Both the position numbers and the translations under genes were made by a program. DNA of 64,000 nucleotides, from the NCBI GenBank assembly GCA_963764665.1, contig CAVXTL010000022.1:1-64000 (forward strand), read 5' to 3'. This document shows, piece by piece, positions 1-9,436 of this stretch. How positions within the stretch are numbered: position 1 is the first letter of the stretch; each line of letters begins with the position of its first letter. Source of the stretch: JACVRW01 sp963764665 (GTDB lineage Bacteria; Actinomycetota; Thermoleophilia; Solirubrobacterales; Thermoleophilaceae). Below the pieces are notes generated by a model, which was not told the origin of the DNA, searched no databases, and saw nothing but the letters and a program-made list of their open reading frames with translations.

Positions 1-179
1 CTCAAGGCACAGACGTAAAATGCTCGTTACAGGTGAACCAGGGAGGTACCCGCGGCGCTCTGGGGCACCTGGGCGGGAAGGTTGCCCTTTGGGTGACGGG
101 TACACGGCCGTGGTCAGGCCCCATTCAGACCCCACGCCGGCTTGACCTGAGCGGGCCGTGGCGGATAGACAGTCCGCTC

Positions 180-1607
180 GTGACCGCGCGCCGTGCACCC
201 AGCCTTATTCTCGCGCTGGTCGGCATCGGGCTCGCCGGGACAGGCTGCGCGACCGGAGTGACAGGCCCAGCCACGGATGTCGGCCAGTCGACCGCAACGA
301 TCCGGGGAACGATCGCGTCGACGACGGGCGGGCCGACCGACTATTGGGTCGAGTACGGGTCCACGACGGCCTACGGGCAGCGCACCCCGAACGTGACCGT
401 GGACCCCGCGGGGCTAGAGGCCTCTCGGTTTCCGTTTCCCTCGTCGACCTCAACATCGGCGAGACCTACCACTACCGCCTGTGCGCCCGAGACGGTCAAG
501 GCGGCCATTGCGGCGCCGGTCGCTCCTTCCGAGCCCTCGGCCCACGTTGCGGAGACGTCCTCACCTCGGATGCAACACTTGACCGCGACCTGCGCTGCAA
601 GGGTCTCGAGGCGGGCCTGACGATCGGAGCCCCAAACGTCACCCTCGACCTCGGTGGCCACACCGTCGCGATCCAAGACGAAGCAGAGTTGCCGTACCGC
701 GCCGCCCTGCGAAGCGCTCAGGACGGAGTGACGATCGAGAATGGCACTCTCACGAACGAGTACTCGCTGGGCGGCGGCGACGGCTTCGCGACGTTCATCT
801 CCGGCGCCAGCCTCACGATCGACGACGTCGCATTCGAAGGGACTGCCAGCCTCGAGATCGACCGGAGCCTGGTCACAGACCTCCGTGCCCACACAATCGA
901 CCACCGAGCACTGTACGTCGCCGGCGACGGTAACCGCTTCATCCAGCCACAGGTACACGCCACCAATGGGCCCGGCCTGACCCTCGATGGTTCGAACAAC
1001 CGGTTCGTGGACGGAGACGACTACGCCGGGTACACCAGCTCGCACATCTCAGGCGACGGAGTCGTCGTCCGGAACTCGCGCTTCAGCGGACGCGATTGGG
1101 GCCTCGTCGTGGCCGGGTCGAACGTGCGGATCATCGGCAACCGCATCAGCGGCGGGCTCGACGCGGGCGGCGGCGCCACGATGGAAGGTCCAGCAATGAT
1201 CCTCCGCGAGAACACCCTTTTCGGGAGGCTCCTTTACAGCGTTGCGCATCCGCTCCGCCGGAGGACTGGTAGATCGAAACACCTTCGTCGGCGCGCCCGC
1301 CCCACACGGACTCATCCGCTCCCCAAGCGACGGCCTGCTCGTCGAAGCCTCGCCCGGAATCCGGATTATCGAGAACACTGCCACGGGCGCTACGGACGAC
1401 GGCATGGACATCCGCGAGACCACCGCGCGCCTCCGAGGCAATGCCGCCAACGACAACGCTGATCTCGGGATCGACGCTGTTGTTGGCGTACGAGATCTCG
1501 GCGGGAACACAGCTAGCGGAAATGGCAACCCCCTTCAGTGCGTCAACGTCTTCTGCCAGTGGAGGCCGAGATTTCAGGCCGATTTCAAAGATTCGTTCTC
1601 GCTGTGA
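180..1607 (+). pseudogene. Frameshifted lipoprotein with Fn3-like and right-handed beta-helix domains
   Basis: The reading starts at GTG 180 with a lipoprotein signal (hydrophobic LILALVGIGLAG followed by TGC), so the product would be lipid-anchored outside the cell. An Fn3-like stretch follows (ATIRGTIAS, then GETYHYRLCAR), and then a series of short strand-turn units (TLDLGGHTV, GVTIENGTL, NVRIIGNRI, GIRIIENTA) typical of parallel beta-helix (NosD/pectate-lyase-like) proteins. The frame changes twice, near 415-432 and near 1215-1240, but all three segments keep the same protein character and together give about 475 residues. I infer one gene broken by two indels, by decay or by sequencing error. 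The substrate is unknown; family members bind or cleave polysaccharides or act as surface proteins. No clear ribosome binding site precedes GTG 180. Confidence 0.6.
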
Positions 1608-1660
1608 TCCTGGCGCTGTTTGGTCGGCGGCTTGATCATGCTGATGATCCCGCCCGGCCG

Positions 1661-2307
1661 CTAGGTGGCGCTGGACGCCGCCCGGAGGTAGACGATCACC
1701 GCCAGAACTCGGCGGTGGGCGTCCTCGCCGCCTGGGAGGTCGAGCTTCATGAGGATGCTCCGAACGTGGCCCTCGACCGTCCGCTCGGTGAGCACGAGCC
1801 GTTGCGCGATGGCGGTGTTCGTCAGACCTTCGGCCATCAGGGAAAGGACCTCGTGTTCGCGGTCTGACAGCACCGCGAGGGCGTCGCGCTCGCGGCCGAC
1901 AAGGGATGCCACGACCTTTGGATCGAGCGCCGAGCCGCCGTCCGCGACGCGCACGGCAGCGTCGAGGAACTCGGCCACGTCTAGGACGCGGTCCTTGAGC
2001 AGGTAGCCGAAGCCGCCCTGGGATACGAGGTCGACCGCGCCCGCGGACTCGACGTGCTGGGAGAGAACCAGCACGCCGGTCGGGGGTGGGCGTCGCGGAT
2101 CCACTGGGCTGCGCGGATGCCCTCGTCGGTGAACGAGGGAGGCATGCGAACGTCGACGACGGCCAGGTCGGGGTCGTGCTCGCTGACTGCGGCGCGCAGC
2201 CGGTCGGCGTTGTCGACGCCCGCCGCCACGGTGTGGCCGGCGTCTTCGAAGAGCCGCGTGAGGCCTGCCCGCAGCAGCGCCTGGTCCTCGGCGATCACTA
2301 CCCGCAC
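1661..2307 (-). pseudogene. NarL/LuxR-type response regulator, one frameshift
   Basis: The N-terminal receiver half (VRVVIAEDQALLRAGL, phosphoacceptor in LAVVDVRMPP) reads from GTG 2307. The rest of the receiver (GVLVLSQHVE, GYLLKDRV) and the C-terminal LuxR-type HTH (LSDREHEVLSLMAEG, TERTVEGHVRSIL) lie in another frame. The frame changes at the G run at 2082-2086, where one extra base would restore an uninterrupted regulator of about 216 residues. The start overlaps the end of the upstream kinase gene, so the two form a two-component pair in which the kinase phosphorylates this DNA-binding regulator. Family assignment is firm; whether the gene is dead or mis-sequenced cannot be decided here. 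Confidence 0.7.
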
Positions 2308-4289
2308 GGGAGCTCCGCGGTGACGACCGTGCCCGCGTCGGGCGAGCTGTCGATGCGCAGCCGCCCGCCAAGCGCCGCCACTCGGTCGCCCATGCCGACG
2401 AGGCCCGATCCGCCGGAGGCGGCCGCCCCGCCGATGCCGTCGTCGCGCACCGAGACGACGAGGCTGCCGTTGCGCCTGCTGGCGCTCAGTTGATCGCGGT
2501 AGCGCTGCGCGTGCTTGATGACGTTCGCGAGGGCCTCGCTGGCGACGAAGTAGGCCGCCGTCTCGACGCGGTCCTCGAAGCGCTCGTCGGTCGCTTCGAC
2601 CGTGTCCGCAGCGGCGCCCGTGTGGCGAGCTCTTGGAGTGCGGTCGCCAGGCCGTCGTCGAGCCCGGCGGGCCTGACCCCCCGGGCCAGCTCCCGGAGCT
2701 CCTCGATCGCATCGGTCAGCTCCGTGACGGTGGCGTCGACCTCGGTCGCGGCCTCGCCGCCGTGCGGGAGTGACCCTGGACATGGCGCAGGGCCAGGCCG
2801 ATCGAGACGAGGCGCTGCTGTGCGCCGTCGTGAAGGTCGCGCTCGAGCCGGCGTCGCTCAGCATCCCCCGCGGTCACGATCCGTGCCCGCGAGTCCTCGA
2901 CCTCGGCGAGCCGGCGTCGCACCTCCGCGCGCAGCCGGCTGATCTCGATCGCGAGCCCGGCGGCAGCGATGACGCTCTCGAGGAGATTTGGCCGCCGGCC
3001 GAGTGCCTCGTCGTGGACGAGAGTGCGCGAGCTGCAGGTCGCCGCGGCGCACCGGCGTCCGCATTCGGTCCGGAGCAGCCGGCGTCGCTACCTCCCGGCC
3101 AGCCGCGTCGACGTGGACCTCATCGGCCGGAAGCCAGAACCAGACCTCGAGCTGGGGGTCGCCGAGCGCGTCGGCTAGTACGTGACCCGTCTCCTCGGGT
3201 GCCGCCCGTCCCGCGCGGAGCTCGTCGAGGAAGTGCTCTACCTTCCGCAAGCCCTCGTAGCGCGCGCGGTCAAAGCGCTTGTCGACCGCAGCCTGGATGT
3301 TCGCGCGGAGGGGCCGAAAAGGAGCGCCACAGCCAGGGTCGCGGCCGCGGTCGGCAGCGTCGCGCCCGACCCGATCGCTACCCCGAGGCCCAGCGACACC
3401 GCTGCGTAGATCCGCCGAGTCCCGCCGTCAGCACGCCGTAGACCAGCGTGCGGTTGATGACGAGGTCGATGTCGTAGAGGCGGTAGCGCAGGATCGCGAC
3501 GCCCGCCGCGAGCGGGAGCGTGAGGATGCTGAGCTCGATGGCGCTGTTGGCAGCACCTCGCCCACGAGGTCGTAGGTGGCGGTCCCACTGGGACCACGAC
3601 GGCGACGAGCGCCTCCCGCCAGCGCGATCCACTTGATCTGCTCGCGCAGCTCCCGGCCACCGCGCCGGTATCTGAGTGACGAGCGAGGCGATCGAGCCGA
3701 AGATCCCGATCGCGACCAGCAGGAACGCGAGCCCGGTCGAGCGCATCGATCAGTCCGGTGTCGACCCCGTAGCGGGTTTCCGACCTGCGGTAGTCCTCGA
3801 GCGGCCCGGGGTCAGCAGCCCGGCTCACCAGCAGCAGGCCGATGCCCGTGCCGGCGAACCAGGCCACAGGCCGCCAGCGCGAACCGGGCAGCCTCCCGTC
3901 CGGAAACAACAGCAGCAGGAAGGTCGCCGGGATCAGCACCCACGGGATCCAGGAGCTCGACGCGTACCAGGCAGCAAGCTTGCCGAGGCCGTGCGAGCCG
4001 CCTTCGCCCGAGGTCCAGTAGTCGGCGTAGCGCGCCGCCGAGGCGCCCCAGGCCGACGGTGACCGCGACGCCGAGAAAGATCCAGCCGATCGGGTTCGCC
4101 GGCTGGCGGGAGGTCACCAGCACGCCGAGCGCCAGCAGGACGGCCACGTACGCGAGCGGAAACCCGGTGCCCAGTTCGAGCGGCCTCGCCTGTGCCGCTT
4201 CCAGGCCGAGGCTGAGCGCAACAGGCGCGAGCGTCACCGCCACGAGCAACCAGGCGACCGGCCGGAGTCCGAGTCCGAGTCCGGGTCAC
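2298..4289 (-). pseudogene. NarL-family membrane sensor histidine kinase, multiple frameshifts
   Basis: Reading right to left, pieces in different frames spell one sensor kinase. Hydrophobic N-terminal segments come first (LLVAVTLAPVALSLGL, LAYVAVLLALGVL, SRQPANPIGWIFLG), then LYDIDLVINRTLVYG, a GAF-like stretch (GDPQLEVWFWLPADEVH), the HisKA_3 phosphoacceptor box (RRRLERDLHDGAQQRL), the N box (ASEALANVIKHAQ) and the ATP-binding G box (DDGIGGAAASGGSGLVGMGD). At least five frame changes are needed to join them (for example near 2770 and 2610). The stop at 2298 overlaps the start of the response regulator gene. Intact relatives are 600-700 residue membrane kinases. The N-terminal start is uncertain: GTG 4289 is the best open codon, but the first transmembrane segment lies in a different frame. 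Confidence 0.65.
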
Positions 4290-4446
4290 GAGCCATCAGA
4301 GGATCTTCGCCTGATCCGAGCGGGCTCACAACCGGGTGGGCGCGTGTCTCGAACAAGTGGCACCACTCGTGCAGCTCAGGTGGTGGCCGCGATGGCGGCG
4401 GACCGTGGCCAGCCGTACGTTCGAGCCGTCCGACCGATCCCCAACC

Positions 4447-4453
4447 AGGAGGA
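4447..4453 (+). promoter_or_regulatory. Ribosome binding site of the small membrane protein gene
   Basis: AGGAGGA ends three bases before ATG 4456. It fixes the start of the following frameshifted gene and shows that this was a genuine coding sequence. Confidence 0.6.
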
Positions 4454-4455
4454 CC

Positions 4456-4741
4456 ATGGAAAGCTCAGTCACTCGCCCCGCCGTAGACGTAGCGGCCGAC
4501 CGCCCGAAGCCCGGCCTCGCGCTGCTGCTCGCCCTGCTTGCCGTTCCCGGCTCGACCCTCGCCTGGGAACTGCCGGCCGGCGGGCTCTACATCGGCCTGC
4601 CGCTCGCCGTCGCGGCCATCATCTTCGGCGTCCGCGCCCGGCGCGCCCAACGGCTCGGGCATGGCGCTCGCGGCGATCATCATCGCCGGCGTCTGCATCG
4701 CCCAGATGGCGATCTGGACGCTCGTCTCGGCTCTGGACTAA
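4456..4741 (+). pseudogene. Small DUF4190-like membrane protein, one frameshift
   Basis: A strong AGGAGGA precedes ATG 4456. The product begins with a charged tail and then carries a hydrophobic segment (LALLLALLAVPGSTLAW), a second one (GLPLAVAAIIFGVRARRAQ) and, after a frame change near 4640-4665, a third (ALAAIIIAGVCIAQMAIW) ending at TAA 4741. The order of helices with the FGVRARR turn resembles DUF4190-type actinobacterial membrane proteins of about 95 residues. Its function is unknown. It sits just upstream of an RLTYANV-family gene with a 20-base gap. The single indel fits the damage seen throughout this end of the window. Confidence 0.5.
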
Positions 4742-4768
4742 TCATCACTCGCCGAGAGGAGGTGGAAA

Positions 4769-5619
4769 TTGAACGGCAAGACCAGAGAACGGCGGCGCGG
4801 GTGCGCGAGCGCCTCACCTACGCCAACGTGATGGCCTCGATCGCGTGTTCGCCGCGCTCGCGGGACGGGACCGCCTACGCGGCGAACACGGTCGGCAGCG
4901 GCGACATCGTCGACGGCGAGGTCAAGTCCGCCGACATCGGCAACAACGAGATCGGCTCCGCCGACGTCAAGGACGGATCGCTCAACACCTTCGACGTGCA
5001 CAGCTTCCTCGGCGAGGACGTGGTCGACGGCACGCTCACCGGCGCCGATCTCCAGGACAACTCGATCGGCGTCGCAGACATCGGCTCGGGACAGGTGGCA
5101 GGCGACGAGGTGGCCAACGACTCGCTGCTCCAGTCCGACATCCGAGCCGAAGCGGTAACCAGCGACGAGGTGCTGGACAACGCGCTCATCGGCACTGACG
5201 TCATGGACGGCAGCCTCAAGGACGAGGACATCGGGGAAATCGCGATCCGCGACGTCGAGGTCAACGTCGGCACAGTCCCCGCCCAAAGCTGCACCTCCGT
5301 AGCCATGCCGGTGTTGGGCAACCCCGACGGTGACCACCTCATCATCACCCCGTACTTCGCGGCCGGCCTCTACGGCAGCTTCACCGAGGACCTCTTCCCG
5401 GTAGCGACTCCGGCGATCTGGAAACCGGGCTGGCCGAGCCTGCGCCCGATTCCACTGCCCCCGCGACCGCGCCGTGCACATGCCGTGGCCGTCGCCCAGG
5501 TCAACGACATCAACGCACACGGCACGATCGCAGGCAACGTCTACGGCCTCTCAGCCCCGGGATACACCGCCCTCCAACGCGTCTATCCCACGCTCTGGAA
5601 GTGCCAGTTCCGCCGCTGA
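4769..5619 (+). pseudogene. Secreted RLTYANV-type repeat protein, frameshifted copy
   Basis: The segment RERLTYANVMASIA, an Ala-rich export signal and repeated short units (DIVDGEVKSADI, EIGSADVKDGSL, DVVDGTLTGADLQ, VMDGSLKDEDI) match the intact paralogue at 21485-22135 almost unit for unit, followed by a C-terminal domain starting VGTVPAQSC. TTG 4769 behind AGAGGAGG is the likely original start (NGKTRERR), but the frame shifts before RLTYANV and twice more around 4843-4868, where the signal-peptide core should read like that of the paralogue. The repeats probably form a regular solenoid or stalk outside the cell. Proteins opening with RLTYANV are common in Thermoleophilia, as far as I recall; no function is known. 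Confidence 0.55.
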
Positions 5620-5626
5620 GCGAAAG

Positions 5627-5959
5627 CCGCGTTTCCAGCAGCGCGGCCTTCGCCGAGAGCATGAGGAGCGCGGGATCGTGACCGAGGCCTGGAGCCCGCT
5701 CGCGCAGGGCGCCGTGCTCGATGACCTGGTGCTTAGCGAGATCGCCGAGGCCCGCGGCAAGTCCAGCGGCCAGGTGGTCCTCCGCTGGCACCTGCAGATC
5801 GGAAATGTCGTGTTCCCGAAGTCGGCGACACCGGAGCGGATCGAAGAGAACTTCGCACTCTTCGACTTCCACCTCAGCGACGCCGAGATGGAAGCGATCG
5901 GCGGCCTCGACGCCGGAGACCGGACCGGCCCGGACCCAGACACCTTCGTGGGGCTGTAG
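5627..5959 (+). pseudogene. Aldo/keto reductase, C-terminal fragment
   Basis: About 105 residues match the last third of the aldo/keto reductase barrel: GIVTEAWSPLAQG, then GQVVLRWHLQIGNVVFPKS (the NADPH-phosphate loop KS), then the closing helix FHLSDAEMEAIGGLD. The catalytic Tyr/Lys/His/Asp half, normally about 180 residues upstream, is absent: the preceding DNA belongs to the RLTYANV gene, which ends at 5619. This is therefore a 5'-truncated remnant, not a working reductase. Loss of the 5' part next to another broken gene points to a deletion junction near 5620-5645. Confidence 0.65.
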
Positions 5960-6059
5960 CGCTGCCGCGAGGCTCACCGACTTCTTTCCGCCAAGGCGCC
6001 CCGGCCACGGTTGATGCACTCAACAGGTCCGCCTATCTCCGCCGTCACATGCTCGGATA

Positions 6060-6145
6060 GCGGCGGGCAAAGCGCTCGCCAGGGACTTTCGCCTAGACCT
6101 TGTCTGGTCTATGGGCTGTCGCCCCGGCCGCGCCACCCCTTCTTG
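6060..6145 (+). repeat. Degenerate intergenic repeat, copy A
   Basis: The stretch includes CTTGTCTGGTCTATGGG followed by TCGC and GCGCCACCC, and it aligns over about 80 bases with 23385-23480 and more weakly with 21190-21290. It lies in the 266-base gap 5960-6225, in which I see no gene, promoter or terminator I can support. All three copies have the same orientation. Confidence 0.4.
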
Positions 6146-6225
6146 TACCAACAGCTGCGCCCATGCCGACGTCGCGACCGGGAGGGCTAACGTCCAGGCT
6201 GCTCGGCTTGCCGCGCTCGAGAGGG

Positions 6226-6830
6226 TCAGTCCAACAGCTCGATGGCCATGTCGGTCGGACCGCCCGGCTGGAAGCCGACGATGTCCTGCGGACATGCCGA
6301 CACGACCACGACGCCGGTCATCAGGAGCTTGAACGTGGCGGCGTCGCCCGGCCTGCTGACGCAATCCTCGAGCGTGAGCCTCCCCTCGCCGTCGACACGG
6401 AAGTTCGCGAACACGTTCATGGGCTGTGGGGCATGCGGGACGTCGATGCCATGCTTCTTCGCCTCCGCTTGGAGGTTCGTCTCACATGACGCGTGCCCTG
6501 GCTCAGCGCCGAGGTCCCTGTATCGATATGGATCACAGGCCGCGACGATGCAGTCGTGCCTTCCCGGCGAGGTGTCGTCGACAAACTCGAGTATGGGGGT
6601 GCGCTCGTTCGGTGTAGAAGGTCCACCCGGCCCGCGGGATACATCTCGTCCATGTACACGCGCGTGTGGCGCCCGCTCATGTACTCGATCGGATTCGCGG
6701 CGTTGTAGACGAACAGATCAGCGGCCTGGCCGCCCTCCACGTCGATGATTCGGAACTGCTGCCCTTCGTCGAGCTTCGCGCTCCACCCGGTGCGAGCGGG
6801 GATCTCGATGCGCTCCTTTACCTCGGTCAT
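6226..6830 (-). pseudogene. DUF1989 urea carboxylase-associated protein, one net frameshift
   Basis: ATG 6830 opens MTEVKERIEIP and continues with the DUF1989 signature order: GGQAADLFVYNA, YMSGRHTRVYMDEMYP, then after a net frame change near 6590-6615 PILEFVDDTSPGRHDCIVAA, GHASCETNL, MNVFANF and VSACPQDIVGFQPGG. The His/Cys/Asp residues expected to hold the metal are visible in these motifs. Family members include the subunits of carboxyguanidine deiminase that work after urea/guanidine carboxylase. No carboxylase gene is present here, so the substrate is open. The start overlaps the stop of the upstream deacetylase gene (ATGA), making it the last gene of the importer operon. Full length would be about 201 residues. 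Confidence 0.65.
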
Positions 6831-7730
6831 GTGACCACCCTTTCGATCTCGACGGTCCTTGGCGTCCACTGGTTCGAATCGATCATCTGCCTGACGTGCG
6901 CGGCGATCTCCGACAGGGGTGCGATCCAGACGTCGCCGCGGCCGAGCATCTCCTCGAGGAGGTCCGCCACCACTTCGAGGCGCGCAAGCCGTCCGGAGAT
7001 GCTCGGATGAAAAGCGGTGACCCAGCATCCGCCGTGGCGGTACGCGGCCGCGATCTCTGCTCGCCACACCTCAGCGGCCCGCTGCGGCGCGCTCACCTGC
7101 ATCACGTAGTCCAAGTCCGGGACGTGCGCGTACGGCGGCCAGTCGTCGTTAGCCCAGTCGCCAGGGACCTCGATCAGCTCGCCCTTTGGCGTGCTGAGCA
7201 CGTACGGCTGGTCGTCGCCCATGAGCGAGGCGTCGTAGAGGAAGCCGTGCTCGACGAGCAGCTCCGGCGAGCGATCGGACAGTCCATAGAGCGGGGCACG
7301 CCAGCCGATCGGGGGCTTTGGCATGACTCGCGCGGCGGCCTCGAGTCCGCGTTCCAGGATCGCCAGCTCGTCGCCGGCCGTCTGCTCGAAGGACACCTCG
7401 TGCAGGTAACCGTGAAGACCGACCTCGTGGCCATCGTCCAGAACCTGCTCGACCAAGCCTGGGTACGTATCGATGCAGTAGCCCGGAAAGAAGAAGGTCT
7501 GCTTGATCCCGAGATATCGGAAGAGGCGGACAATCCTCGGGATGGCAACCTGCTCGTATTGAAGCCAGGAGAGCGTCGACACCCGTTCGGCCGTGCGTGC
7601 CCCATAGGTCAGGCGGAGCATGCTGTCCAGATCGACATCGAACACGAGGGATGCCGCGCAGCGTGCCCCGTCCGGCCAGGGGATCGGGTTCTCGATCCAC
7701 TTCTCTCGCCCAGCACTCGCCCGCGTTCAT
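6827..7730 (-). CDS. Polysaccharide deacetylase family hydrolase (NodB fold), 5' frameshift
   Basis: The uninterrupted part from GTG 7645 gives 272 residues: VFDVDLDSM (metal-site Asp pair), KQTFFFPGYCID, GHEVGLHGYLHE (His motif), IGWRAPLYGLS, YDASLMGDDQPY and WVTAFHPSISGR. This pattern belongs to the purine- and peptidoglycan-related deacetylase branch that includes PuuE-type allantoinases. A better start is ATG 7730 behind a strong GGAGGAGGAG; from there the frame must change by one base near 7690-7715, after which the DNA encodes KWIENPIPWPDGARCA, the usual N-terminal lead-in. It lies between the SDR and the DUF1989 gene and overlaps the latter by ATGA. It probably removes an acyl or carbamoyl group or opens an amide ring on the imported substrate. 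Confidence 0.75.
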
Positions 7731-7741
7731 CTCTCCTCCTC

Positions 7742-8491
7742 CTACTGCGCCACGTATCCGCCGTCGACCGGCAGCACTGCCCCTGTCACGAACGACGCCT
7801 CCTCGGAGGCGAGGAACATCACGGTAAGGGCGACCTCATCGGGCTGCCCGCCACGGCCGAGCGGTGTCATCTCGATGTTCTCGGCCACGGCGTCTTCTGG
7901 CTCGGTCTTCGTCATGTCAGTGAAGATCAGCCCCGGCAGGACGCAATTCACACGGATCTCATGCCGAGCGAGGTCGACGGCCGCGGCACGGGTCATCTGA
8001 ACCACCGCGCCCTTGCTGGCCTGGTAGGCGAAGTACCCCGGCACCGCGTTGATGCCGTAGATCGAAGAGACGTTCACGATCGAGCCGCCACCGGCGCCGC
8101 GCATGCGCCGCGAAGCGGCGCGCATGCCGAAGAAGACGCCGCTTTGGTTTACGGCCAGCACGCTGCCCCACTCCTCGTCCGTCGTGTCAGTCACGCCACC
8201 GAAGCTCACGATCCCTGCGTTGTTGACGAGCACGTCGGGAGCGCCGAGCTCCGCCTCGGCATGGTCCATGGCCGCGTCCCAGTCGGCGCTGTTCGACACA
8301 TCCAGGCGCCGGTAGATCGCTTGATGTCCTGCGTCGCGGAGCGCCTGGGCGCGCTGCTCGCCGTCGTCGTCCAGAACGTCGGTGAGCAGCACCCGCGCTC
8401 CCTCGCGGCAGAAGAGCTCGGCCTCCGCCGCGCCCTGGCCCCGCGCGGCCCCGGTGATAACGGCCACCTTGTCGCGCATGCGTCCCGCCAC
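7742..8491 (-). CDS. SDR family NAD(P)-dependent oxidoreductase
   Basis: This 249-residue classical short-chain dehydrogenase has the cofactor loop TGAARGQG at residues 13-20, NNAG near 92, the catalytic Ser in IVNVSSIYG, and the YQASK Tyr/Lys pair. It ends with the usual TGAVLPVDGGY. GTG 8491 begins six bases after the stop of the upstream permease; an internal ATG at 8479 (MRDKVAV) is an equally good start. It is co-transcribed with the BMP-type importer and the deacetylase, so it probably oxidises or reduces an alcohol or ketone intermediate of the imported compound. The specific substrate cannot be read from the sequence. Confidence 0.9.
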   Translation of the reverse strand: MAGRMRDKVAVITGAARGQGAAEAELFCREGARVLLTDVLDDDGEQRAQALRDAGHQAIYRRLDVSNSADWDAAMDHAEAELGAPDVLVNNAGIVSFGGVTDTTDEEWGSVLAVNQSGVFFGMRAASRRMRGAGGGSIVNVSSIYGINAVPGYFAYQASKGAVVQMTRAAAVDLARHEIRVNCVLPGLIFTDMTKTEPEDAVAENIEMTPLGRGGQPDEVALTVMFLASEEASFVTGAVLPVDGGYVAQ

Positions 8492-8497
8492 GGCCTG

Positions 8498-9436
8498 CTA
8501 GTCCGTTCCCCGGAAGAAGGGAAGGCCGAGCGCGGCGGGCCATGGAGCTCCGCCCCCGCGCCTGATCCTCAGGAATGCGAGGAAATAGACCATCAGCAGG
8601 GTCCCCACGTACGGAAGCGCCGAGAAGAACTCCGGAGTGATGGACCAGCCTTCCGCCTGGGCCACGTTGCCGAAGGTTCCGAGACCGCCGAAGAGGAGCG
8701 CGCCGGGGATGAGCGGGATGGGCCGCCAGCTCGCAAAGATCACGAGCGCCAGCGCAATCCAGCCCTGACCCGACGTCACATTGGGAAGCCACGTGCCGAC
8801 GATCCCGAGCGTCAGCACGGCGCCCGCGAGTCCGGCGAAAGCGCCGCCGACCGAGACATAGAGAATCCGCCAGCCGGTTACGCTCAGGCCGGCGGCGTCG
8901 GCGGCGCCAGGGTCCTGGCCGATGGAGCGCATGTTGAGACCGTGCTGAGTCCGGTAGAGCAGGAACACCGCGGCCGCTGGAAAGAGGAACGCGAGGTAGG
9001 AGACGCTCAGCTGTTGGAAGAAGGCCTCTCCGAAGAACGGGATGTCGGACAGGAGCGGTACGTCCCAGCTCGGGATGGTCGCGTCGGCCGGCTGCTGAAC
9101 GTAGTCCTTGCCCACGAGACCTGTGAGCCCGAGCGCGACGAACACGAGCGCCAGGCCCCCGACCACGACGTCGGCCTTGAGCACCACCACCGCCAACGCG
9201 AACAGGAGCGAGGCGACCGCTCCGGAAAGGATCCCGATGAGCAGCCCCAGAGCCAGCGAGTCGGTCTGCTGGACCCCGATGAACGCGCCCAGCGCACCGA
9301 TGAGCATCGCGCCCTCGATGCCGATGTTGTAGACGCCGACGATTTCGGCCAGAAGCTCGCCGGTCGCTGCGATCAGCACGGGTGTCGCCGCCATGATCGC
9401 GGTGGCGATCGATGCCGATACGAGCCCGTCTCTCAC
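8498..9436 (-). CDS. ABC transporter permease, BMP/nucleoside importer type (YufQ-like)
   Basis: This 312-residue inner-membrane protein has about nine hydrophobic segments and the BPD_transp_2 features of nucleoside-type importers: VGVYNIGIEGAMLIGALG near the N-terminus, GLNMRSIGQDPGAADAAG (the cytoplasmic coupling loop to the ATPase), and GQGWIALALVIFASWRP. It pairs with the neighbouring permease to form the channel of a RbsC/YufPQ-like importer. GTG 9436 overlaps the stop of the upstream permease (GTGA), so translation is coupled. It belongs to the operon binding protein, ATPase, permease, permease, SDR, deacetylase, DUF1989. Confidence 0.88.
   Translation of the reverse strand: MRDGLVSASIATAIMAATPVLIAATGELLAEIVGVYNIGIEGAMLIGALGAFIGVQQTDSLALGLLIGILSGAVASLLFALAVVVLKADVVVGGLALVFVALGLTGLVGKDYVQQPADATIPSWDVPLLSDIPFFGEAFFQQLSVSYLAFLFPAAAVFLLYRTQHGLNMRSIGQDPGAADAAGLSVTGWRILYVSVGGAFAGLAGAVLTLGIVGTWLPNVTSGQGWIALALVIFASWRPIPLIPGALLFGGLGTFGNVAQAEGWSITPEFFSALPYVGTLLMVYFLAFLRIRRGGGAPWPAALGLPFFRGTD

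Noticed and set aside
6866..6880. GGTTCGAATC-like string resembling a tRNA T-arm
   Set aside because: It lies within the deacetylase coding sequence and has no pairing partners for a tRNA fold.
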